From Bacteroidia bacterium (GTDB lineage: Bacteria; Bacteroidota; Bacteroidia; J057): 64,000 bases of DNA. A model generated the notes under the pieces. It was not told where the DNA came from. It saw only the letters and a list, made by a program, of their open reading frames with translations, and did no database searches. Of the stretch, positions 1 through 8,431 are shown in pieces. Every line of letters begins with the position of its first letter. The first letter of the stretch is position 1. Position numbers and translations under genes: made by a program. The stretch lies in NCBI GenBank assembly GCA_041391665.1, contig JAWKNO010000001.1, positions 496,001-560,000 of the forward strand, in the 5' to 3' direction.

Positions 1-2184
1 GGATGCCGTAAAACAGACAAAACCCACAAACAAAATCACAGAGGTATAAATCATGCTTACCCCTGTATCATTAAATGAGTTACTGATCGCATCGTTTACC
101 GTATCGCCGAGTTTCCTCGCCAGCCGGTATCGGGCCAGAAAGTGTATGGAGTCATCCACCGCAATACCAAACGCCACCCCAAATACAAGTGCAGTGGAAG
201 GCTTGAGCGCAATACCTACAAAACCCATAATACCTGCTACCATAAGCAGCGGGAGGATATTGGGAATCAGACTAATGGCAACCATCCGGAATGACCGGAA
301 AAGCAATCCCATCATGATTGCGATTACGACAAAAGCAATAGCCAGACTTTGAAGCAGATTTTGGATGAGTGCATCATTTGCTTTGATAAAAATCTGGGTA
401 GTGCCGGTAATGGCAACATCAAATTTTTCGGGATCAAAGATTGCATCCACATCCTTTCGCACAGAGTCCACAAGTTTTTCCATTTCGAGCGAACCAATAT
501 CTCTGACAGAAGCTGAGATACGGGTAACCTGCATGCTGGAGTCAGTAAGTGTCTTTGATAAGGCGGTTGTCCCGAAAAATGCTGTGCGTCGGGTGTAGTC
601 GGCGATGAAGTTGTATTCGTTGCGGGAGGGGAGATCGTATTCTGCGGGGTCTCCACCAAAAAATGACTGACGGAAAAACTTGGCAAAATCTGCAATGCTG
701 ATAGACCGGCTGAGGTTGTTGTATTTTTGGAGTGAATCCTGTAGCTGCGCTACCTGCTCCAGCGTTTGCCGGCGGGTGACGCCTCGTTTTTTCTGGGTAT
801 CTACCAGTATTTCAAATGGAAGTGCGCCATTAAAGCGATCTTCAATGTATTTGAGATCGGTAAAAAGTTTGCTGTCCTGTGGAACGTCATCCACCATATA
901 TGCTACCGGCACAACTTTGAGCAATCCCCATATAGATAATGCTGTTAACATACCGGCAAAACTATATACCGCCCAGCGGTGGTTGTGTACAATGCGGTCA
1001 ATGATTTTTAAGACAAACCCTACAGTCCGGCGGTCAAGGTGGCGGGTCTGGTTGCGGGTAGGGGGGGGGAGAAAGCTAAACACTACCGGAATCAGAAGCA
1101 GCGATATAAAAAATGCAGCGACCACACTCAGCCCGGCGACGATGCCAAATTCTTTCAGCGGCTGAATATTGGTAAAAGCGAGCACGCCCAGCCCTACAGC
1201 TGTTGTGGCATTGGTCATGACCGTTACAATACCTATTCGCTCAATCACCAAAATCAGCGACTTCATTTTATTGCCGGTCCGGCGAAATTCTATATGGTAT
1301 TTGGTGATCAGATATACGCAGTTGGGAATGGTAATAACTGTGACCAGCGCCGGGATGATACCTGTGATGAGTGACATCTTATACCCAAACAATCCAATCA
1401 GCCCCATCGAAAAAACTATGACACTTCCGACCACGATCATTGGAAAAAAGACAGTAGAGAATGACCGGAAAAAGAGGGCGAGGGTGAGCGCCGTTACGAT
1501 CAATGCGAGCATAAGGAACAGGAATAGCTCCTGTTTCACGGTCTCGTGCATATTGACGCGTATGACTGGAAACCCGGCGAAGCGCGCTTCTGTATGATGT
1601 TTTTCTCCAAATGCATTAATGACCGCTTTGGTTCCATTCAGAATGGATATCTTGGCATCGGTGTCCAGTTTTTTCGGGTCAAATGAAACGGCGATCAGCG
1701 TGGTCTTGGAATCAGCACTGAGCAAAAGCCCGTCGTAGAAAGGCCTTCCTTTAATTTTTTTGGCGAGACTATCCACCTCAGCCTGTGATTCCGGCCGCCT
1801 TTGTACAATAGGCTCCAGGCGAAATCCTTCGAGTGAATCATCCCTGATCACATCGTAAATGCGCGGAAGACTGATGACGCCGATAACTGCCTCTTGTTTT
1901 TCCAGTTCTCCGATCAGGTCATAGAGGTCGGCAAACATTTCGTAGCTGAAAATATCGCCCTCCACAGTAGCAACCATGACATTTGCATCGTCGCCAAAGT
2001 ACTGCTGAAACTTATGGTAGTCTTTAAGTTCGTCTTCTCCGGTGAGGATGACATTGGAAAATTGCTGGACAAGCTCTGTGCCCCGTTTTGTCCACATAAA
2101 GACTGTTACTGCGCCTAATACGACCAGTATAGGAATTCTCCTTCTTATGATGAATCTTGCAATTGCTTGCCAAATGGGGCTCAT
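1..2184 (-). CDS. RND/MMPL-family exporter, C-terminus outside the window
   Basis: This is a large membrane transporter of the RND superfamily (predicted exporter, MMPL type), which would move lipid-like or hydrophobic substrates across the inner membrane. I translated it by hand: 728 codons are open from ATG at 2184 to the window edge with no stop. The N-terminus has one membrane segment (residues about 12-26, RIPILVVLGAVTVFM) followed by a periplasmic domain. A block of hydrophobic helices around residues 230-370 includes FLMLALIVTALTLALFF. A second periplasmic domain follows, and a second helix block contains FGIAVDDSIHFLARYR, the classic RND transmembrane-4 motif. The gene is cut by the window start a few helices before its expected end. 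A TACCTTTG box sits just upstream of the start codon. The open frames on the plus strand over this region are shadows. The family call is sure; the substrate is unknown. Confidence 0.9.
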   Translation of the reverse strand, partial: MSPIWQAIARFIIRRRIPILVVLGAVTVFMWTKRGTELVQQFSNVILTGEDELKDYHKFQQYFGDDANVMVATVEGDIFSYEMFADLYDLIGELEKQEAVIGVISLPRIYDVIRDDSLEGFRLEPIVQRRPESQAEVDSLAKKIKGRPFYDGLLLSADSKTTLIAVSFDPKKLDTDAKISILNGTKAVINAFGEKHHTEARFAGFPVIRVNMHETVKQELFLFLMLALIVTALTLALFFRSFSTVFFPMIVVGSVIVFSMGLIGLFGYKMSLITGIIPALVTVITIPNCVYLITKYHIEFRRTGNKMKSLILVIERIGIVTVMTNATTAVGLGVLAFTNIQPLKEFGIVAGLSVVAAFFISLLLIPVVFSFLPPPTRNQTRHLDRRTVGFVLKIIDRIVHNHRWAVYSFAGMLTALSIWGLLKVVPVAYMVDDVPQDSKLFTDLKYIEDRFNGALPFEILVDTQKKRGVTRRQTLEQVAQLQDSLQKYNNLSRSISIADFAKFFRQSFFGGDPAEYDLPSRNEYNFIADYTRRTAFFGTTALSKTLTDSSMQVTRISASVRDIGSLEMEKLVDSVRKDVDAIFDPEKFDVAITGTTQIFIKANDALIQNLLQSLAIAFVVIAIMMGLLFRSFRMVAISLIPNILPLLMVAGIMGFVGIALKPSTALVFGVAFGIAVDDSIHFLARYRLARKLGDTVNDAISNSFNDTGVSMIYTSVILFVGFVCFTAS

Positions 2185-2190
2185 AGGGCG

Positions 2191-2198
2191 CAAAGGTA
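2191..2198 (-). promoter_or_regulatory. Candidate -7 promoter box for the RND exporter
   Basis: On the minus strand the sequence TACCTTTG matches the Bacteroidota -7 consensus TAnnTTTG exactly. Only six bases separate it from the ATG at 2184, so a transcript starting at the usual distance would have almost no leader. I see no good -33 TTTG at the expected spacing. Confidence 0.5.
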
Positions 2199-2247
2199 GT
2201 AAAAATTCCCTATGGGGGAATAAATTCGCAGATGATTTTCGTTCATG

Positions 2248-3003
2248 TCAGGGCATTGGTGATACAATGATTTCAATTCGCCGGTTAAGCTCCCTGGTGT
2301 TCTCTTCCTGGTTGGACGCTACAGGTTTAAATTTGCTTCTTCCTGCGGCGACGAGCCGTAGTGGAGAAACGCCTGCTGTGATCAGGGTGCGCACTACTTC
2401 AGTTGCGCGTTTTACACTGAGATCCCAGTTGTCGGAGATCCCTTCCATCCGCGAAATATTGACATTATCTGTATGGCCTTCAACGGTGATCAGATATCCG
2501 GGCTGCTCGGCGAGTGCTTTGCCAAATTTCATCAGTGTGGCTGTCCCGGCTTCTGTGAGTTTTGTGGTGCCTGGTTTGAAAAGCAGGGTATTGCTGAGTG
2601 TATAAATGACGCGATTATCTTCTGTACGCGTTTTGATTTCGGGTTGGGAAATCTGTAAATGTGGGGCCGGCGTTTCGGTCTTGGGTACCAGATCGGAGAG
2701 AGTTTTGTTTGCCGGGTTCGCGGTATCATTTAGCGCGGATGGGATCGGAACCTGGATAGAGTCTATTTTGAGTTTGATGATTGGGGGAAGCGGTACGGTA
2801 GTTCCCACTTTGGTCCGGGGCTCTACTTTGGTGTAGTAGAGGGATTCCGCATACTTTTCCAGCTTGTAAGTGAGGATCTGCTCCTGATACAAAACATAGA
2901 CAAGCGAATCATTTTGCCGTTTGAGGTCATTATAACTTTCTCTGGTTACGCAACCTGCCAGCATTGCAACCAGCAGCGGGAAAAAAACAAATGATCGCTT
3001 CAT
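2248..3003 (-). CDS. OmpA-family lipoprotein
   Basis: This 251-residue protein is an outer-membrane lipoprotein with a C-terminal OmpA/MotB peptidoglycan-binding domain. The signal peptide ends in the lipobox LLVAMLAGC, so Cys18 would be acylated. A short helical stretch (residues 20-60) and a low-complexity linker rich in Pro and Thr follow. The OmpA domain occupies about residues 130-250, with the motifs TVEGHTDN, NWDLSVKRATEVV, AAGRSKFKP and NRRIEIIV. It would anchor the outer membrane to the cell wall. It lies 63 bases upstream of the RND exporter on the same strand, so the two may be co-transcribed. The exporter also has its own -7-like box. Confidence 0.9.
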   Translation of the reverse strand: MKRSFVFFPLLVAMLAGCVTRESYNDLKRQNDSLVYVLYQEQILTYKLEKYAESLYYTKVEPRTKVGTTVPLPPIIKLKIDSIQVPIPSALNDTANPANKTLSDLVPKTETPAPHLQISQPEIKTRTEDNRVIYTLSNTLLFKPGTTKLTEAGTATLMKFGKALAEQPGYLITVEGHTDNVNISRMEGISDNWDLSVKRATEVVRTLITAGVSPLRLVAAGRSKFKPVASNQEENTRELNRRIEIIVSPMP

Positions 3004-3044
3004 ATCACTGCAAACTTCAGTCTTACAAATTTCAGATGGTCGTT

Positions 3045-3052
3045 TATTTTTG
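3045..3052 (+). promoter_or_regulatory. Candidate -7 promoter box upstream of the M42 peptidase
   Basis: TATTTTTG matches TAnnTTTG and lies in the 139-base divergent gap between the OmpA lipoprotein and the M42 peptidase. It is about 90 bases upstream of the peptidase ATG. No clear -33 element is present at the standard spacing. Confidence 0.4.
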
Positions 3053-3142
3053 CAAATTAATTAAAATCCACGAATTTTTCTTTGTGGGCAAATACTGGTA
3101 GATTCGGAGTTTGAAATAAGTATCCAGCACCTATTATAAAAA

Positions 3143-4177
3143 ATGAATACTGAACTTCTTCGCACTTTATGTATTACGCCTGGTCCTCCCGGAGGCGAGG
3201 AGCCCGTGCGGAAAATCGTCCTCAAAGAAATTGAGAACCTGGTAGATGAGGTAAGAGTGGACAATATGGGCAATGTCATAGCCCTTAAAAAAGGGCACTC
3301 CCGCAAAAGTGTCATGGCTGCCGCACATATGGATGAGATTTCTTTTATCATTACCCATATCGACAATGAGGGATTTGCGCGCTTTCACACGCTGGGGGGC
3401 TTTGATCCCAAAACCCTTACTTCACAAAGAGTGATTGTCCACGGAAAAAAAGATATTGTCGGGGTAATGGGATCCAAACCCATTCACCTGATGACGGCAG
3501 ATGAAAGAAATAAGTCTCCCAAAATTTCTGACTATTTTATCGACTTCGGAATGTCGGGAGATCGGGTAAAAGAAGTCGTTTCTGTAGGAGATAAAGTAAC
3601 CCGCGAGCGGGACATGATCGAATTGGGCGATACCTGGTGTACCAAATCGCTGGACAACCGTATCTCTGTATTTATCCTCATCGAGGCACTCAGGAAAATG
3701 GGTACGCCTGCATTCGATTTTTATGCAGTATTTACCGTTCAGGAGGAAATTGGTTTGCGTGGCGCGACAACCGCAACACACCAGATCAACCCGGACTTTG
3801 GTTTTGGACTGGATACTACCATCGCCAATGATCTTCCTTCTGCACAGGATCATGAAAAAGTAACCCGTCTGGGTGCTGGAACCGCCATAAAAATTATGGA
3901 CTCCTCCGTCATCACCGATGCCCGCATGGTCAGGTTTATGGAAGCCACGGCCAATCGCCATAAAATCCTCTTTCAGAAAGAAATCCTCGTAGGTGGCGGT
4001 ACCGATACGGGTTCTATTCAACGGGCCGGAGACGGGGCAATTGTAGGCTGTGTCTCTATTCCTACCCGTCATATTCACTCGGTCGTGGAAATGTGCCACA
4101 AAGAGGATATTCAGGGGAGCATAGATCTGCTTACCCGGTGTGTGGAAGAACTGGATAAATTTGACTACGCCTGGTAA
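3143..4177 (+). CDS. M42-family (glutamyl-type) metalloaminopeptidase
   Basis: This 344-residue cytosolic aminopeptidase belongs to the M42 family, tetrahedral enzymes that trim peptides using two metal ions. The metal ligands and catalytic residues are in place: His62 and Asp64 in AHMDEIS, Asp171 in SLDNRIS, the Glu pair 201-202 in VQEEIGLRGA, Asp224 in FGLDTT and His312 in RHIHS. The family motif GGGTDTGS is at about 284-291. There is no signal peptide, and the length is normal for the family. The purine nucleoside phosphorylase gene starts 27 bases downstream on the same strand, suggesting one transcript devoted to nutrient salvage. Exact peptide specificity cannot be read from the sequence. 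Confidence 0.95.
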   Translation: MNTELLRTLCITPGPPGGEEPVRKIVLKEIENLVDEVRVDNMGNVIALKKGHSRKSVMAAAHMDEISFIITHIDNEGFARFHTLGGFDPKTLTSQRVIVHGKKDIVGVMGSKPIHLMTADERNKSPKISDYFIDFGMSGDRVKEVVSVGDKVTRERDMIELGDTWCTKSLDNRISVFILIEALRKMGTPAFDFYAVFTVQEEIGLRGATTATHQINPDFGFGLDTTIANDLPSAQDHEKVTRLGAGTAIKIMDSSVITDARMVRFMEATANRHKILFQKEILVGGGTDTGSIQRAGDGAIVGCVSIPTRHIHSVVEMCHKEDIQGSIDLLTRCVEELDKFDYAW

Positions 4178-4204
4178 AACCCGGCAAATAAACCAGCGCA
4201 GAAT

Positions 4205-5017
4205 ATGGATAATACGTTTGTTGAAGCCTTCGAATATATAAAGAAGCAATACAAAGAAACGCCGGAAGTAGGCATTATTTTGGGAACAGGTCTGGGGGGA
4301 CTGGTGTCTGAAATCGAGATTGAAAAAGCGATTCCCTACAACTTTATTCCTCATTTTCCGATCTCTACGGTAGAAAGCCATTTTGGAAAACTGATCTTTG
4401 GCAAGATCGGCGAAAAAAGGGTCGTAGCCATGCAGGGGCGGTTTCATTATTACGAAGGATACACCATGCAGGAAATTACCTTTCCTGTGCGTATTATGAA
4501 ATTGCTGGGGGTTCATACGCTTTTCATTTCCAATGCTGCGGGTGGAATGAACAAAGACTACCGCAATGGCGACCTGATGATTCTGGATGATCATATTAAT
4601 CTCCAGACACATAATCCGCTGATCGGCCCCAATCTCTCCGATTTTGGACCGCGGTTTCCCGATATGAGCGCACCCTATGATAAGGAACTGATTGCCCGTG
4701 CATTGGATATTGCCAATAAAAAAGGATACCGTGTACACACGGGTGTGTACGTAGCCGTTACCGGCCCTAATCTTGAAACCCGCGCCGAATACCGGTTTTT
4801 GCATCGGATCGGCGCCGACGTGGTAGGTATGTCAACGGTTCCGGAAGTAATTGTTGCACGGCATATGAGTATGCGCTCTTTTGCGATTTCGGTTGTTACA
4901 GATCAATGTGATCCGGAAAACCTTCGACCAGTTTCGCTGGAAGAGGTAATTGCTGTTGCTTCGGAAGCAGAACCGCGCCTGACAGATATTCTTTCCCAGC
5001 TGATAAAAAGTCTGTAA
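4205..5017 (+). CDS. Purine nucleoside phosphorylase, PNP class I (trimeric type)
   Basis: This 270-residue enzyme cleaves purine nucleosides with phosphate to the free base and (deoxy)ribose-1-phosphate in purine salvage. Family hallmarks are visible: the phosphate-binding GTGLGG near residue 27, GRFHYYEG at 78-85, SNAAGGMN at 109-116, the base-contacting Glu191 in NLETRAEY, and GMSTVPEVIVARH at 208-220. The residue that is Asn in typical guanosine/inosine-specific enzymes (Asn243 of human PNP) is Asp233 here, in VVTDQ. In related methylthioadenosine phosphorylases an Asp at this point favours 6-aminopurines. The gene ends six bases from the convergent PorE-like gene. The enzyme class is secure; the base preference is open. 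Confidence 0.93.
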   Translation: MDNTFVEAFEYIKKQYKETPEVGIILGTGLGGLVSEIEIEKAIPYNFIPHFPISTVESHFGKLIFGKIGEKRVVAMQGRFHYYEGYTMQEITFPVRIMKLLGVHTLFISNAAGGMNKDYRNGDLMILDDHINLQTHNPLIGPNLSDFGPRFPDMSAPYDKELIARALDIANKKGYRVHTGVYVAVTGPNLETRAEYRFLHRIGADVVGMSTVPEVIVARHMSMRSFAISVVTDQCDPENLRPVSLEEVIAVASEAEPRLTDILSQLIKSL

Positions 5018-5023
5018 TCGAAT

Positions 5024-6976
5024 TTACCTGAGTTCTATAATACGGAACTCGGTGCGGCGGTTGAGCGCCCGGTTTTCGTCAGATGTATTGGGCACTTTGG
5101 GATCGGTTTCTCCATACCCATTGGCTTCAATACGTGCCGCTGATATACCCTGTCCGATCAGATAATCTCTCACTGCATTTGCCCGGTTTTGGCTCAGTAC
5201 AAGATTGGCCGCCGGCGCACCCACATCATCAGTGTGCCCCTGAATTTCGATGCGAATACCAGGGTTGGTTTTCATGAAGTAGGTGAGGAATTGCAGCTCT
5301 GCATCAGATGTTGCTTTCAACTCATATTTTCCTGTTTCAAAGAAGATATTCTGTAATACAACTTTTTTGTCCTTCTTCAACGGGATCATATCGATAATCA
5401 GGTCAAAATAGGTGTCTTCAGGCAGGTTGATGAGGTAAAAATTCTGGCTTTTAAATAAATAACCTTTGGCCTGAACAAAAGCCGCATATTCCCGATCGAG
5501 TGGCAAGCTCATGAGAAATCTCCCATCTGTTTTGGACGAAAATATCTCCCGGATGGTATCTCCCTGAGCTACATCAATGAGGTCGATTTTGGCATAAACG
5601 GGCACATCCGTAATGCTGTCTTTTACGACTCCCCGCAGGAAAGTCGCGATTTTCGGGCGAATGCTTTCATCCAGCGAAAATTCATAAATATCAGTTTTTC
5701 CCAGACCGCCCTCCCGGTCTGCGGTAAACAATGCGCGGTTGCCCCGGGTATTGACAAACAGATTGGTTTCGTTGGCTACGGTATTGATGGGATACCCAAG
5801 GTTTTTGGGTTCAGACCAGGCGCCAGCTGCGTTTTTATAGGAGACAAAAAGATCCGACTGTCCAAACCCCGGATGGAAATTGGAGGAAAAATAGAGCGAT
5901 ACACCATCAGCGTGAATAAAAGGCCCGTCTTCATGGCCGGGAGTGTTGATGGGTTCTCCCATATTTTTGGCTTCAGACCATTTCCCGTCAATAAATTCGC
6001 TATACCATATATCGCCCATCCCCATGCCATCGGGCCGGGCCGAACTGAAGTATAAAGTTTTTCCGTCGTGGGAGAGCGCGGGTTGCGTTTCTTTATTGCG
6101 TGTATTGATGTTGGGGCCAAGGTTGATGCCTTTACTCCACGAACCATCATCCTGTCTGAAGGCGTAGTACAGATCGCAATCGCCAAACCCGTCGGGTTGG
6201 TTGCAGGCGGTGTAGTATATCACTTTTCCGTCCTGGGTGATCGCAGATGCGCCTTCATTGAGGGAAGTGTTGATTGGCGGACCGAGGTTTTTAGCGGGGG
6301 TCCACTGACCATCTTTGTATTCGCAATAAAAGAAGTCCTCCGAATAGCCTCCATAGGAAGCGTTGTAACCACCAATACTTTCGGGGCGACGAGAGACAAA
6401 AAGGAGATAGTTGTCATCGGCAGTCATATAGGGGATGTAATCGTCATAGACAGAGTTTACATTTTCTCCCATATTTACCGGGTCAAAAGTTACAGGGTGC
6501 TGGATAGCCTCAGCGGCAAATCGCGCATTGCGAAGGTATAAAGTCGCCTTGCGGATATCCTGCGTACGGCCTTTTTCGCTTCGGAGAAAGATTTCATAAA
6601 ACTTTGCTGCCTGGGCGTATTCTTCTGACTGAAAATAGACTTCGCCGAGGTAAAATTCTATATTTTGAAATGCAGTGGGCGCAATTTCATAGGCCTTTTC
6701 AAGGTGGAGTTTTGCATCTTCATATTCTTTCCGGGCGTAAGCATTGGTTCCCAGTTGAAAATGCGCATGAGCAAAGTCCGGTTCAATTTCTACGGCGTCT
6801 TTAAATGCTTTGTCGGCTTCGACGCGCATTCTTCGCTGGGCAAAATTCATCCCGTCCAGGTAAAAATTGAGCGCTTTTTTTGACTTTATCCCGAAGTCAT
6901 CGGGTTTTTGTGCAAAAGACAAAACGGGGACCAGGGAGAGGAGAATCAGGAAAAAAGACAAAGGGCGAATGGTCAT
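5024..6976 (-). CDS. TPR-PD40-carboxypeptidase-regulatory-OmpA protein (PorE-like architecture)
   Basis: This 650-residue exported protein has a standard signal peptide (cleavage likely after LSFAQ, with no lipobox Cys). The domain order is TPR repeats (about 33-160), WD40-like PD40 beta-propeller repeats (about 190-430; recurrent DGKTLYFSSARPDGMG-type blades), a carboxypeptidase-like regulatory fold (about 445-520), and a C-terminal OmpA domain (545-650; IEIQGHTDDVG, NRANAVRDYLI, NRRTEFRII). This is the architecture of the T9SS component PorE and its many paralogues, which bind peptidoglycan and scaffold outer-membrane complexes. PorE itself is usually a lipoprotein, so this may be a paralogue. 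It is read towards PNP and lies 51 bases downstream of the VWA gene on the same strand. Confidence 0.85.
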   Translation of the reverse strand: MTIRPLSFFLILLSLVPVLSFAQKPDDFGIKSKKALNFYLDGMNFAQRRMRVEADKAFKDAVEIEPDFAHAHFQLGTNAYARKEYEDAKLHLEKAYEIAPTAFQNIEFYLGEVYFQSEEYAQAAKFYEIFLRSEKGRTQDIRKATLYLRNARFAAEAIQHPVTFDPVNMGENVNSVYDDYIPYMTADDNYLLFVSRRPESIGGYNASYGGYSEDFFYCEYKDGQWTPAKNLGPPINTSLNEGASAITQDGKVIYYTACNQPDGFGDCDLYYAFRQDDGSWSKGINLGPNINTRNKETQPALSHDGKTLYFSSARPDGMGMGDIWYSEFIDGKWSEAKNMGEPINTPGHEDGPFIHADGVSLYFSSNFHPGFGQSDLFVSYKNAAGAWSEPKNLGYPINTVANETNLFVNTRGNRALFTADREGGLGKTDIYEFSLDESIRPKIATFLRGVVKDSITDVPVYAKIDLIDVAQGDTIREIFSSKTDGRFLMSLPLDREYAAFVQAKGYLFKSQNFYLINLPEDTYFDLIIDMIPLKKDKKVVLQNIFFETGKYELKATSDAELQFLTYFMKTNPGIRIEIQGHTDDVGAPAANLVLSQNRANAVRDYLIGQGISAARIEANGYGETDPKVPNTSDENRALNRRTEFRIIELR

Positions 6977-7027
6977 AGAGCAAAAATCAAAGATTAGTTA
7001 AATGAGAACGACCGAAGGGCAATTCTA

Positions 7028-8131
7028 TTACCTTGTTCTTTTTTTGCGGTTGCGGATATAATCTTCGAATATATATTCGCCCAAACCTTTGAGGCTGGTG
7101 TAGAATGCCCGTCCGTTGTTGACTTTGGTAAATTCCTGCACAAATTCTACCAGCCAGTTGTCTTTAGCGATCATAAAAGTTGTGATCGGAATCTTTAATC
7201 TGCGGCACTGCGCTGCGAGGTTGAGGGTTTTGTTGAGAATTTTCCGGTCGAGGCCGAAGCTGTTTTTATAATAGCGTACGCCTTCACGGATACAGGTAGG
7301 TTTGCCGTCAGTGATCATAAAAATCTGCTTATTGCTGACTTTTCTGCGGCGGAGGATATCCATGGCGAGTTCGAGTCCGGCAACAGTATTGGTATGGTAT
7401 GGGCCAACCTGGAGGTAGGGCAGGTCTTTCACATTGATCTGCCAGGCATCATTGCCAAATACAATAATGTCGAGACTGTCTTTGGGATATTTGCGCATGA
7501 TCAGCTCCGAAAGCGCCATGGCTACTTTTTTGGCAGGGGTAATCCGGTCTTCCCCGTACAGGATCATGGAGTGGGAAATATCGATCATGAGCACAGTCGC
7601 CACCTGCGTTTTGTGTTCTTTTTCTCTTACAGAAAGATCGTCTTCTGTGAGCGTAAAGTTCTCTATACCGTGGTTGATCTGCGCATTTTGGAAGGATTCG
7701 GTAAATGCGATATTCTCTACGGGGTCACCAAACTCAAACTGCTTGAGCTCTGTGATGGGTTCATCTCCGACTCCCAGGTGTGGGCTGCGATGGTCGCCTC
7801 GGCCAGAGCGTTTGAGCTTTCCAAAAATTTCTTCCAGCGCGCGCTGGCGGATGCTTTGTTCTGATTTGGCTGTGATGATAAATCCGCCTTCTCCGTCGGG
7901 CTGTTCATCCTGGATATAGCCGTTGCGCTTTAGGTCTTCGATAAAGTCGCCCATACTGTATTCGTCATCAGTAAGACCATACTCGCGGTCAAGCTGATTC
8001 ATCCAATTGAGTGCTTCAGAAACGTCTCCGGAAGTATAGGTAAGGAGATCCAGAAAAATCTTCAGCAATCTTTGAAAAGGGTCTCCATCCTGATCGGAGG
8101 GTATATATTTGGTAAATCTGTATCCTGACAT
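7028..8131 (-). CDS. von Willebrand factor A (VWA) domain protein
   Basis: This 367-residue cytosolic protein carries a C-terminal VWA domain (about 170-350) with the metal-ion-dependent adhesion site DISHSM and a later Thr/Asp set (MITDGKPT). The N-terminal half is charged and helical, with no signal peptide. Stand-alone bacterial VWA proteins of this build (CoxE/DUF-type) often work with a MoxR/RavA AAA+ ATPase, but no such partner is visible within the window. The gene precedes the PorE-like gene on the same strand. Its molecular role is unknown. Confidence 0.8.
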   Translation of the reverse strand: MSGYRFTKYIPSDQDGDPFQRLLKIFLDLLTYTSGDVSEALNWMNQLDREYGLTDDEYSMGDFIEDLKRNGYIQDEQPDGEGGFIITAKSEQSIRQRALEEIFGKLKRSGRGDHRSPHLGVGDEPITELKQFEFGDPVENIAFTESFQNAQINHGIENFTLTEDDLSVREKEHKTQVATVLMIDISHSMILYGEDRITPAKKVAMALSELIMRKYPKDSLDIIVFGNDAWQINVKDLPYLQVGPYHTNTVAGLELAMDILRRRKVSNKQIFMITDGKPTCIREGVRYYKNSFGLDRKILNKTLNLAAQCRRLKIPITTFMIAKDNWLVEFVQEFTKVNNGRAFYTSLKGLGEYIFEDYIRNRKKRTR

Positions 8132-8216
8132 GGTTTTTATAACTAAAAACGGGAAATTAGGTTCTAAGATACAAAAAAAGTAAAAGAGACACCGAAGAAG
8201 GCATCAGGTATAAAAA

Positions 8217-8247
8217 AACCTTGTCTCTTTGGGAGAGAGGCAAGGTT
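8217..8247 (-). terminator. Hairpin with T-tract reading leftwards; otherwise empty 300-bp gap
   Basis: The bases form a near-perfect hairpin: CCTTGTCTCTT pairs with GAGAGGCAAGG around a very short loop. On the minus strand it is followed immediately by seven T residues, the pattern of an intrinsic terminator for leftward transcription. No gene is visible between it and the rightward DUF3857 gene at 8432, so whatever it ends would have to be a short RNA or antisense transcript starting in 8250-8430. I see nothing else in 8132-8431. Confidence 0.5.
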
Positions 8248-8431
8248 AACTTCATGGTATGAATGGGTTTGGACCGATCCCGGGGTTGTTTGGGTATTGG
8301 ATTGGGACCAGTCAGATAATAGTTTAACGAACCTCGTTTATATTTCTTGCGTGAAAGGTAAAATTTTCTTTTGTTGAAGAATCTTTGCCTTCGAATAAGC
8401 GCAGCGTCTTCGTTGGGAAAAATGTTTTTGT

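Noticed and set aside
53..1597. Several plus-strand open frames over the first 1.6 kb
   Set aside because: The minus strand encodes one uninterrupted 728-codon RND exporter across the same bases.
3422..4804. 460-codon open frame antisense to the M42 peptidase and nucleoside phosphorylase
   Set aside because: Both sense frames carry complete catalytic motifs; the antisense product has no recognisable domain and spans two genes.
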